A stretch of DNA of 5,508 bases from Pseudomonadota bacterium (GTDB lineage Bacteria; Pseudomonadota; Alphaproteobacteria; Acetobacterales; Acetobacteraceae): positions 1-5,508 of the forward strand of contig JAEWCI010000238.1 of assembly GCA_023390705.1 (NCBI GenBank), read 5' to 3'. Position numbers and translations under genes: made by a program. This document shows positions 1 to 5,170 of this stretch, piece after piece; the stretch's first letter is position 1, and each line of letters opens with the position of its first letter. The notes beneath the pieces are model-generated. The model was not told the DNA's origin and did no database searches. It saw only the letters and a list, made by a program, of their open reading frames with translations.

Positions 1-2
1 CC

Positions 3-272
3 TATTGGCACCTGCCGGCGCTGGGCACCCCGGCCGAAGGCCGCCAGGCGGTGCGCGCAGGCCGGCCGGAGCTGATGAAGCGCATCTTCGCCGCCCGCCT
101 GGCCGGCACCGAGGCGCAGGCCGCCCTCGCCTCGCTGGGCGAACGGGCGCGGCGGGAGCCGGTCTGCCTGCTCTGCCTGGAAGCCGACCCGACCCATTGC
201 CACCGCACCCTGGTGGCGGAGGCGGTGGCCAGGGATACCGGGCTGGCCGTGAACCACCTGCACCCGGCCTGA
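3..272 (+). CDS. DUF488 family protein, C-terminal part (5' end outside the window)
   Basis: The reading frame is open from the left edge and stops with TGA at 270-272, so only about the last 89 residues are seen. The visible part begins YWHLPALGTP. The diagnostic piece lies near the end: CLLCLEADPTHCHR, matching the C-x-x-C...CHR signature of the DUF488 family, whose paired cysteines and His-Arg look like a metal- or ligand-binding site. The early tyrosine and the LG motif, followed by a KRIFAARLA helix, also fit the family. The biochemical function of DUF488 proteins is not established; they are small soluble cytoplasmic proteins. A GTG at 51 could open a shorter frame, but the family motif upstream of it argues that this is internal. 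The next gene lies 43 bp downstream on the same strand, so co-transcription is plausible. Family assignment is from recognised motifs. Confidence 0.85.
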   Translation, partial: YWHLPALGTPAEGRQAVRAGRPELMKRIFAARLAGTEAQAALASLGERARREPVCLLCLEADPTHCHRTLVAEAVARDTGLAVNHLHPA

Positions 273-307
273 ATTCACGCTATGCTATTCTAATCATCGG
301 TAAGGGA
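271..307 (+). promoter_or_regulatory. AT-rich gap with -10-like hexamers and a ribosome binding site
   Basis: The 43-bp gap between the DUF488 gene and the next gene is the most AT-rich patch in the left part of the window. It holds overlapping -10-like hexamers TATGCT (281-286) and TATTCT (286-291), but no convincing -35 hexamer 16-18 bp upstream. AAGGGA at 302-307 is a good Shine-Dalgarno sequence, 8 bp before the GTG at 316, and supports that start. The ribosome binding site is well supported; the promoter is only a possibility, since the two genes may simply share a transcript. Confidence 0.35.
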
Positions 308-315
308 AGCAGTCG

Positions 316-606
316 GTGACCCTGTGCCTCGTGATCCATGACGTGCCCGCGGACGATTCCCCCGCCGCCCTCGCCTTCTCCGAGGCGCTGTTCCACATCT
401 CGCCGGAGCACTGGCCGGTAACACCCGGCGCGGCGCTGCTGGCGACCGAGGTTTCCCCCGGCTATCTCCGCGACCATCTGCTGCAGAAGCTGCGCCGTGC
501 CGGGGCGGAGCCGGGGCTGCTGCTGGTCACCCGCCTCTCCGCCGATCTCACCTGGCATGGCCTGCCGGCGGAAGGCGCGGACTGGCTGCGGGAAAGGCTG
601 GAATAG
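316..606 (+). CDS. small Cas2-fold/SinR-like protein of unknown function
   Basis: This encodes 96 residues starting at GTG 316 with AAGGGA eight bases upstream and ending with TAG at 604-606. The pattern resembles the small SinR-like proteins that share the ferredoxin-type Cas2/VapD fold. There is a first beta strand ending in a conserved Asp (TLCLVIHDVP, 2-11) and a helix (about 17-27). A Trp-containing strand follows (HWPVTPGAALLATE, 32-45), then a helix starting with an SPGYLRDHL motif (47-55). A strand (LLLVTRLS, 68-75) leads to a W-x-G turn (W79, G81) and a final WLRERL helix (90-95). The family match is from recalled pattern, not a search. Cas2 is a metal-dependent nuclease or adaptation subunit and VapD an RNase, but SinR-like members have no assigned activity. 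The Asp at position 9 sits where Cas2 carries its metal-binding Asp. No CRISPR array or cas1 is in the window. The gene is convergent with the membrane protein gene downstream. Confidence 0.8.
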   Translation: MTLCLVIHDVPADDSPAALAFSEALFHISPEHWPVTPGAALLATEVSPGYLRDHLLQKLRRAGAEPGLLLVTRLSADLTWHGLPAEGADWLRERLE

Positions 607-611
607 CGAAA

Positions 612-634
612 GGGCCTGCGCGGCCGGAAGGCCC
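612..634. terminator. hairpin between convergent genes, possible terminator
   Basis: A perfect 6-bp inverted repeat, GGGCCT (612-617) with AGGCCC (629-634), and an 11-base loop lies just after the stop at 606 and before the convergent stop at 682. It could end transcription from the left-hand gene. No T-run follows on either strand, so a classic intrinsic terminator is not shown; GC-rich alphaproteobacteria often rely on Rho. Confidence 0.3.
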
Positions 635-681
635 ATTGGCCGTCCTCAGGGCGGCACGGCCCACCCAGGCTCCGGCACCGG

Positions 682-1956
682 TCACCCTGGCCTTCCCAAT
701 AAACCCGGCCTGCAGCGGGCCGCCACGGTGTTCCAGGCGTGGTCGGCCACATAGGCGATCAGGCAGACGCTCGGGAAGAAGACAACGAACAGGTAGCGCG
801 TGTTCACATGGGTCAGCAGGTAGGGCGCCAGCGGCAGCATCGTATAGGCCAGCCAGACCATGCGCCGCGGCCCATGGAACAGGACCCAGAGAAGGCCGAG
901 GGCTTTGGCGAGGCCGAAAGCCGTGAAGTAGAGCCAGGCGAAGCCGGCGCCGATCAGCGGCCACCAGCCGGCGATCATGCGTTCACTGGGGACGAAGGTG
1001 AGAAGCCCCCGGGTAACGCTCAGCCCGATGAACTCGCCCGGATGGTCCTTGATCCAGCCGGTCGCAAGGTCGCTCATCCGCCGCATATAGGCAACTTCGC
1101 CGATATCGGCCGCGAGACGCGCGGCGGGTTCGGAGAGGAAGGGATGGAGGTCGTGGTTCGCGGTTTCCGAATCCCCGGCCGACAAGGCATTGTTGCCGAG
1201 CGCCAGTTCCAGGCCGAAATTGGAACGGGTCAGGTTGAAGGTGCCGAGCTGCTCGGCATTCCGCAGGCCCCAGGGAAGCAGGAAGGCGGCGACGACGACC
1301 GCAGCCATGACAGCGGCGGTGCCAAGCTTTCGTGGCTGCGCCAGCGGCGGGAGAGCGAACCACACTCCGATGAGGAGCGTGGGAAGGATGGCCGGTGAGA
1401 TCAGCGCGCCGAGGCCCGCCAGGGCCGCCATGGCCACCACGGACCGCAGGGAGCCGTTTCCCTCGCCGCGCATCACGCGATGGAGGGAGTAGGTGAGAAT
1501 CAGCGCGGCGAATGGCTGGTCCCATTGGCGGTAGCCGACAACCGCCAGGTAAAGGTAGAGGGGCATGAGGCAGGTGAGCGAGACGCCGACGCCGATGCCC
1601 ACCGGACCCAGCTTCTGGCCCAGCCCGATGCGGACCACATAATAGGTGCTGGCGGCCCAGAGAGCCGTGCAGACGAGGCTGAGGACGATCCGCGCCCCGG
1701 CCGTGTTCTCGCCGAACAGGAAGTAGACGGCTGCGAGATAGCCCGAATGCACCGGCGAGACATGGGCGGTCGGACCCGTTGGCAGCAGGTACGGATTGCC
1801 CAGGAAACCCTCCCTGAGAAGGTTCAGCGCCGCCTGCCCGGTTTCTCCGGCGCCCGTATTCACGCCGCTGTGCGTGAAAGCCAAGGCGATGCCAAGCAGG
1901 ACGGGAATGCCGATGAGGGCAAGGAGAAGGGGCGGCGACGGAAAGGGGCGCATCAT
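682..1956 (-). CDS. GT-C/family 39-like polytopic membrane glycosyltransferase
   Basis: The protein has 424 residues from the ATG at 1954-1956. I chose this start because GAGAG (about 1968-1972) lies at a workable distance and the hydrophobic N-terminus begins at once. An in-frame start at 2067 would add 37 non-hydrophobic residues and is less likely. Visible features are an N-terminal membrane helix (about 9-27), then a loop with E38 and GFLGNPY (50-56), where family 39/ArnT-like enzymes carry their acidic catalytic region. HVSPVHSGYLAAVYFLFG (65-82) follows, and then many membrane segments (about 86-108, 114-140, 172-206, 212-229). The loop RSNFGLELALGNN (244-256) and a following HP are typical of bacterial PMT-like membrane proteins. 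The C-terminus has further helices and NTRYLFVVFFP (385-395). Known relatives transfer sugars from polyprenyl-phosphate donors to lipids or proteins on the periplasmic face; donor and acceptor cannot be read from sequence. The gene stands alone behind a 336-bp gap. Confidence 0.8.
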   Translation of the reverse strand: MMRPFPSPPLLLALIGIPVLLGIALAFTHSGVNTGAGETGQAALNLLREGFLGNPYLLPTGPTAHVSPVHSGYLAAVYFLFGENTAGARIVLSLVCTALWAASTYYVVRIGLGQKLGPVGIGVGVSLTCLMPLYLYLAVVGYRQWDQPFAALILTYSLHRVMRGEGNGSLRSVVAMAALAGLGALISPAILPTLLIGVWFALPPLAQPRKLGTAAVMAAVVVAAFLLPWGLRNAEQLGTFNLTRSNFGLELALGNNALSAGDSETANHDLHPFLSEPAARLAADIGEVAYMRRMSDLATGWIKDHPGEFIGLSVTRGLLTFVPSERMIAGWWPLIGAGFAWLYFTAFGLAKALGLLWVLFHGPRRMVWLAYTMLPLAPYLLTHVNTRYLFVVFFPSVCLIAYVADHAWNTVAARCRPGLLGRPG

Positions 1957-2081
1957 TGCTGGAATGTCTCTCGCGGAATACCGGTTCGGGCGGCCGAGGC
2001 GGCGCGATGGTGCGGGCGCCCCATCTCCCGGCGGCCACGGTAACGAAAGACAGGACCCCTTCCCCATTCACAATCGAGACG

Positions 2082-2109
2082 GCTTGGGCGCGGCTGAAGG
2101 ACCCCAAGC
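2082..2109. repeat. 7-bp inverted repeat upstream of the membrane protein gene
   Basis: GCTTGGG (2082-2088) and CCCAAGC (2103-2109) are perfect reverse complements separated by 14 bases. The element lies about 125 bp upstream of the start of the membrane glycosyltransferase gene, so it could be an operator or a leader hairpin. It could equally be chance in GC-rich DNA. Confidence 0.4.
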
Positions 2110-2188
2110 GGGGAAATGGCCGGATCACCCAGGGGGAGAGGCTCGGCAGGATCATCCAAGCCGCACCCGCCACGTCGCAGCACCGCCC

Positions 2189-2234
2189 TCCACAGCGGCT
2201 CGCGCGTCATCCTGAACGCACAAGCCGCTGTGGA
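2189..2234. repeat. strong 12-bp-arm hairpin, REP-like palindrome or terminator
   Basis: TCCACAGCGGCT (2189-2200) and AGCCGCTGTGGA (2223-2234) are perfect 12-base reverse complements. Inside the 22-base spacer, GCGT (2204-2207) and ACGC (2216-2219) can pair as well, giving a long stem with a 3x3 internal loop and an 8-base terminal loop. This is by far the strongest secondary structure in the window. It lies about 60 bp beyond the stop of the NTF2-like gene and has no T-run on either strand. It may be a Rho-assisted terminator or 3'-end stabiliser, or part of a REP-like repeated palindrome together with the hairpin at 2261-2286. Confidence 0.65.
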
Positions 2235-2260
2235 TCACTGTTCGTGGAGCCGCTTCATGC

Positions 2261-2286
2261 TCCCGGGCGTCCAAGCCCGTCCGGGA
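2261..2286. repeat. second palindrome just after the NTF2-like gene
   Basis: TCCCGG (2261-2266) and CCGGGA (2281-2286) are perfect reverse complements; alternatively CGGGC (2264-2268) pairs with GCCCG (2275-2279) around a 6-base loop. The sequence, with CCGGGC and GCCCG around a short spacer ending in CCGGGATC, resembles the GC-rich intergenic palindromes common in alphaproteobacteria; this likeness is by memory, not by search. It begins 6 bp beyond the stop codon of the NTF2-like gene in the direction of transcription, which fits a terminator-like role, but no T-run follows. Confidence 0.4.
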
Positions 2287-2292
2287 TCTGCC

Positions 2293-2703
2293 CTAGGGCT
2301 CGAAGCTGGAACGCAGTTGTGCCGCCCAGCGGCCGTCGATGCAGGCCATCACCCACAGGGCACGGAAGCGCAGATACGGCGTGCCGTCTTCCTGGAAGCG
2401 GGTCCACTGCACGTCGATATGCACCTTGTCGGGAGAGGCGGCGACGGGCCGGCGGAAGTCGCAGACGCTGTGATGCCAGCGCGGGCCGATGCGGGCCTTC
2501 GCCCCGGCCAGGTATTCCTCGGCATTCTGCCATACGGAAAGCACGCCGCGCTGCAGCCGGTAATGCGGGTAGTGCAGCACTTCCGATATGCCCTGATGGT
2601 CATAGGCATTGAAGGCCACCAGGAAGCGGTCGAAGGCGGCCAGTGCCGCCGCCACTGCTTCCGGGTGGGCTTCGGGTTCGTAGCTGGGCATGGGGTCAGG
2701 CAT
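2293..2703 (-). CDS. NTF2/SnoaL-like domain protein
   Basis: From the ATG at 2701-2703 this gives 136 residues, a usual size for a single NTF2-like cone domain. GGGAG sits six bases upstream of that ATG. Seen in order are a helical start (PEAVAAALAAFDRFLVAFNA, 14-33), a YDHQGISEVLHYPHYRL segment (34-50) and WQNAEEYLAG (58-67). A WHHSV strand (76-80) precedes the long strands VHIDVQWTRF (94-103) and LRFRALWVMA (111-120). The end is GRWAAQLRSSFEP (124-136), the closing motif of many SnoaL-like hypothetical proteins. The fold serves as a small-molecule binding pocket, sometimes an isomerase or hydratase, and sometimes a regulatory domain; no specific activity can be assigned here. An alternative ATG at 2806-2808 is preceded by GGGGAGG six bases away and would add 35 low-complexity Gly/Pro/Met-rich residues. 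I favour the shorter form because the domain begins only after 2703. Confidence 0.8.
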   Translation of the reverse strand: MPDPMPSYEPEAHPEAVAAALAAFDRFLVAFNAYDHQGISEVLHYPHYRLQRGVLSVWQNAEEYLAGAKARIGPRWHHSVCDFRRPVAASPDKVHIDVQWTRFQEDGTPYLRFRALWVMACIDGRWAAQLRSSFEP

Positions 2704-2860
2704 CGGTGGCTCCCGCATGGAAAGGGAAGGGGCCATGCGCATCGCGCGATGCGGCTGTGGCTGCCCTGTCGCGCCGGCAGGGCCCACCGCCTGTGGTGGC
2801 TTGCCCATGGCCATCCTCCCCGCTTCAGGAAGAACATGCTGACATGGGCAGGCGGTGCTG

Positions 2861-2941
2861 TCAGCCGCGTCCGCGCATGTAGCGGCGTTCCGGCCGGTAG
2901 CGGAGCCAGTGGCGCAGGCGGGCGAGAATCCTTTCCATCAT
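2861..2941 (-). CDS. candidate 26-residue basic microprotein
   Basis: This is a short frame with two adjacent ATG codons (2939-2941 and 2936-2938), ending in TGA at 2861-2863. GGGGA on the minus strand lies 4 bases from the first ATG and 7 from the second, a good ribosome binding site. The peptide begins MMERILARLRHWL and continues with YRPERRYMRGRG. The first half can form a basic amphipathic helix with Leu/Ile/Trp on one face and Arg on the other, and the tail is strongly cationic. Synonymous positions are mostly G or C, as in the neighbouring genes. An EcfG-type promoter-like motif lies about 30 bp upstream. I do not recognise a family; it has a DUF1127-like flavour (small, Arg-rich, amphipathic) but not that family's pattern. 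In GC-rich DNA a frame this short can arise by chance, hence the modest confidence. Confidence 0.4.
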   Translation of the reverse strand: MMERILARLRHWLRYRPERRYMRGRG

Positions 2942-2970
2942 GCCATCCCCATCCGAATGGTCGCGTTCCC

Positions 2971-2995
2971 GACGCGCCGGAACCTGCGAAGTTCC
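2971..2995 (-). promoter_or_regulatory. EcfG-type (general stress response) promoter-like motif
   Basis: Read on the minus strand, GGAAC (2991-2995) is followed after exactly 16 bases by CGTC (2971-2974). The consensus for the alphaproteobacterial general-stress sigma factor EcfG is GGAAC-N16/17-CGTT, so only the last base differs. Transcription would start roughly 10 bp further on, giving a short leader of about 20 bases before the microprotein ATG at 2941 and possibly continuing into the NTF2-like gene. The -35 element is also one arm of an inverted repeat, CGGAAC (2978-2983) with GTTCCG (2991-2996). This is a motif match only. Confidence 0.35.
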
Positions 2996-3025
2996 GATGT
3001 ACGTCGATGCGTGATGATGGCTGGC

Positions 3026-3043
3026 AAAGCTTGCGGAAAGCTT
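3026..3043. repeat. tandem AAAGCTT repeat, 11-bp period
   Basis: AAAGCTT occurs at 3026-3032 and again at 3037-3043, separated by GCGG, so the copies lie about one helical turn apart. Each contains the palindrome AAGCTT. The pair sits in the gap between the methyltransferase stop (3147) and the microprotein candidate, about 30 bp upstream of the EcfG-like motif, where an activator or repressor could bind. Confidence 0.3.
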
Positions 3044-3146
3044 GGCCGGGTCGTGGCGATTTCATGGCCGGCCGCAACGCATCGTGACGGGGCGTGCGGA
3101 ACCCGCGCCGTACCGCGTGGTTTCACGGCGCATTGCGCAGCCGCTG

Positions 3147-4136
3147 TCAGCCGGCGGCGCGGATCACCACGCCGGCAGAGGTCACGGGATAGCCGCGATA
3201 GGCCAGCCGCAGATGCGGCGCGTGCAGTGTGCCAGGGGCCATGGGCTGCTCGGCGAAGGGTGGCAGGTCGATGAAGCCGTCCAGCACGCCATCGGCCTTG
3301 TCGTCCCGCAGCGGCAGCATCTCGTGCCCCGCCGCGGCCAGGCGCCGCGCCAGCATTTCCAGGTGTTGGCGCTGATACAGCACGGTGGGGCCGCGGCGCA
3401 GCGTGCCGGCGGAATCGTCCAGGTTGTACTCGGTGGTGTGCACGGCGATGCCGCCCGGCCGCAGGCAGCGCATGGCGTCCAGCACGAAGTCCAGGCCGCG
3501 TTCCAGGCCGCCCAGATGCTCGAAGGCGCAGACGGACCAGAGGAAATCGAAGCCGCCCGCCAGATCGGCCGGGATCGCCGCCATGTCCACGGCGCGGAAG
3601 CGGACGCGCCGCGCGAAATCGGCGCGGCTGATCAGGTGCGGCTGGAACAGTGCCTCCACTGCCGCGCCGTGCTGGCCGCTGCACCGCCATTCACGCGCGC
3701 GGGCATCGCCGGGGTCGAGATCGGTGGCCAGCACCTCCGCGCCGCGCGCGGCGAAGAGCGAGGGCAGCCATTCCTGCCCCACGGCGAAGCCCAGGCCGCG
3801 CTTGCCCGGCGCCAGCATGCCGGTTTCCCACAATGTCTGGATGACGAAGCAATCCTCCCACAGCTTGCGGTGGTAGCGCGGGAAGGCACGCAATTCCCGG
3901 CACCAGTGGTGCAGCCAGGGATGCTCGATATCCGCCTGCCGGCACAGCCTGCTGGCCAGGCCGATGGCGGTGGGCTCCGCGGGCAGCGCCAGCTCCGGCC
4001 CCGCCAGCCCGGCGGCATAGCGCTGCCGCGCCAGCTCGGTGCCCATCACCTTCAGGTTCCAGCGCAGCAGCTCGGCTTCCCGCCAGTGGCGCGAATACCG
4101 CCGCAGCCGGCGCCACAGGCCGTGGAGGGAGATCAA
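3147..4136 (-). CDS. class I SAM-dependent methyltransferase
   Basis: The 329-residue protein starts at TTG (4134-4136), whose bases overlap the TGA stop of the upstream gene as TTGA, a typical arrangement for translational coupling. The ribosome binding site is weak. An ATG at 4044-4046 (residue 31) is the fallback start, but residues 1-30 look like genuine coding sequence. The N-terminal 110 residues are helical, with HPWLHHWCRELRAFPRYHRKLWEDCFV at 72-98. The Rossmann domain follows: motif I is the degenerate LGFAVGQEWLPSLFA (115-129), with an acidic residue ending strand 2 (ATDLD, D139). Then come RAVDM (181-185), FDFLWSVCAFEHLGG (196-210) and LRPGGIAVHTTEYNLD (225-240). I recall this variant with LGF-VG-E-LP in methyltransferases near surface-polysaccharide genes. 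The methyl acceptor is unknown. Its place after two transporter-type genes does not reveal the substrate. Confidence 0.85.
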   Translation of the reverse strand: MISLHGLWRRLRRYSRHWREAELLRWNLKVMGTELARQRYAAGLAGPELALPAEPTAIGLASRLCRQADIEHPWLHHWCRELRAFPRYHRKLWEDCFVIQTLWETGMLAPGKRGLGFAVGQEWLPSLFAARGAEVLATDLDPGDARAREWRCSGQHGAAVEALFQPHLISRADFARRVRFRAVDMAAIPADLAGGFDFLWSVCAFEHLGGLERGLDFVLDAMRCLRPGGIAVHTTEYNLDDSAGTLRRGPTVLYQRQHLEMLARRLAAAGHEMLPLRDDKADGVLDGFIDLPPFAEQPMAPGTLHAPHLRLAYRGYPVTSAGVVIRAAG

Positions 4137-5116
4137 CTATCCAGCCGGATGCCAAGCTCGCGGATCAGCGGCCGCCACTCGGCATTCTCGCGCTGCACGA
4201 AATCGGCGAATTCCCGCGGGCTCCAGGGGGCGTTCTCGATGCCGAGGTCGCGGAAGCGCGACTGCACCTCCTCCGCCGCCACGCCGGCCTTCAGCGCCTC
4301 GTGCAGCCGCGCCACGATCGGCGCCGGGGTTCCCGCGGGCACGCTCATGCCCTGCCAGCCATAGGCGATGGCATTGCCGAAGCCCAGTTCGCGCAGGGTC
4401 GGCACCTCCGGCGCGCGCGGGCTGCGCGCTTCGGAGAACACGCAAAGCGCGCGCACCCGGTTGCTGGTGATGAAGGGAATGCCAGTGGCGCAATCCATCA
4501 CCACCGTCTCGACATTGCCCGAAAGCAGGTCCTGCATCGCCGCCGGGCCGCCGCGATAGGGCACATGCGTCGCCTCCAGCCCGGTGCGGCGCTTCACCAT
4601 CTCCATCGCCAGATGGTGCGGCGAGGCCACGGCGGGCGTGCCGTAATTCGGCGCCTGCGCCTTGGAACGCGCCACCAGCTCGGCAAAATCCTTCGCCGGA
4701 TGGTCCGGCCGCACCACGATGAAGAGCGGGAAGCGGCCGATGAAGCCCACGCCGGTGAAGTCGCGGTCCGGGTTGTAGGGCAGGCGGGCATAGAGCGCCG
4801 GGTTGTAGACCAGGATGCCGTTGTCGACATGCATCAGCGTGTAGCCATCCGGCGCGGCGCGGGCGGCGAGTTCGCTGGCCAGCACCGCGCCGCCGCCGGG
4901 CCGGTTCTCCACCAGGATGGGTTGGCCCAGCCGGGGGCCGACTTGCGCTGCGATCAGCCGCGCGAAGACATCGCTGGCGCCGCCCGGCGGGTAGCCGACG
5001 ATCCAGCGCAGGGAATGGCTGGGCCAAGGGGCTTGCGATTGGCCATGCGCCCGTGCCGCGCCGGCCGCCAGGCCAAGCCCGGCCATCGTCCCGATCACTC
5101 CCCGTCGTCCCAGCAT
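4133..5116 (-). CDS. Bug/TctC-family tripartite tricarboxylate transporter substrate-binding protein
   Basis: The ATG at 5114-5116 gives 327 residues, the normal length for the family, and has GGGAG seven bases upstream. Earlier in-frame ATGs at 5122 and 5155 have poor ribosome binding sites. The N-terminus MLGRRGVIGTMAGLG carries a twin-arginine (R4, R5), a hydrophobic stretch and an ARA site at 21-23, so export by Tat to the periplasm is likely. Family landmarks are IVGYPPGGASDVFAR (39-53), GQPILVENRPGGG (64-76), APDGYTL (88-94), THVPYRGG near 190 and VPTLRELGF near 250. The fold is a periplasmic type II binding protein that holds small carboxylates or related compounds with backbone amides of the PGG loop. 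TctA/TctB membrane partners are not in the window, so this is an orphan of the kind abundant in Acetobacteraceae and Burkholderiales. The gene lies 54 bp after the AEC permease gene and overlaps the methyltransferase by four bases. Confidence 0.93.
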   Translation of the reverse strand: MLGRRGVIGTMAGLGLAAGAARAHGQSQAPWPSHSLRWIVGYPPGGASDVFARLIAAQVGPRLGQPILVENRPGGGAVLASELAARAAPDGYTLMHVDNGILVYNPALYARLPYNPDRDFTGVGFIGRFPLFIVVRPDHPAKDFAELVARSKAQAPNYGTPAVASPHHLAMEMVKRRTGLEATHVPYRGGPAAMQDLLSGNVETVVMDCATGIPFITSNRVRALCVFSEARSPRAPEVPTLRELGFGNAIAYGWQGMSVPAGTPAPIVARLHEALKAGVAAEEVQSRFRDLGIENAPWSPREFADFVQRENAEWRPLIRELGIRLDS

Positions 5117-5170
5117 CCCCATGCTCCCGCTGCCGGCCTGCCGCGCCCGTAACATGCGCGCCGCGCGGCG

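Larger units (their letters stand above)
1957..2292. other. intergenic region with three inverted repeats, no convincing gene
   Basis: This 336-bp stretch separates the membrane protein gene (start 1956) from the upstream NTF2-like gene (stop 2293). Frames open on both strands here encode Arg/Pro-rich sequence without family features or a good ribosome binding site, and I consider them spurious. The stretch should hold the promoter of the membrane protein gene. The best -35-like sequence I see on the minus strand is TTGTGA (about 2068-2073), with only a poor -10 beyond it. Three inverted repeats (2082-2109, 2189-2234, 2261-2286) are listed separately. Confidence 0.6.

Noticed and set aside
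316..606. CRISPR-Cas locus suggested by the Cas2-like protein
   Set aside because: No direct repeats with regular spacing and no cas1 or other cas gene occur in the window.
739..1398. Plus-strand open frame of 219 codons inside the membrane protein gene
   Set aside because: The opposite strand encodes a coherent polytopic membrane protein with GT-C-like motifs; this frame has only low-complexity charged sequence.
983..2173. Minus-strand open frame of 396 codons overlapping the membrane protein gene in another frame
   Set aside because: It is Arg/Pro-rich with no membrane or domain pattern, and the competing frame is clearly coding.
1953..2210. 85-codon minus-strand frame whose TGA overlaps the ATGATG of the membrane protein gene
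   Set aside because: The overlap is tempting for coupling, but the start lies inside the large hairpin, there is no ribosome binding site of note, and the sequence is Arg/Pro/Gly-rich without features.
2189..2286. Insertion-sequence remnant suggested by the inverted repeats
   Set aside because: No transposase fragment, target-site duplication or matching distant end could be found in the window.
3042..4364. Long plus-strand open frame of 440 codons
   Set aside because: It is antisense to the methyltransferase and the end of the Bug gene, is rich in Arg/Gln/Ala without domain features, and is the usual mirror frame of GC-rich coding DNA.
4301..5152. Plus-strand open frame of 283 codons opposite the Bug gene
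   Set aside because: The minus-strand frame has unmistakable Bug/TctC motifs and a Tat signal, so the plus-strand frame is a mirror.
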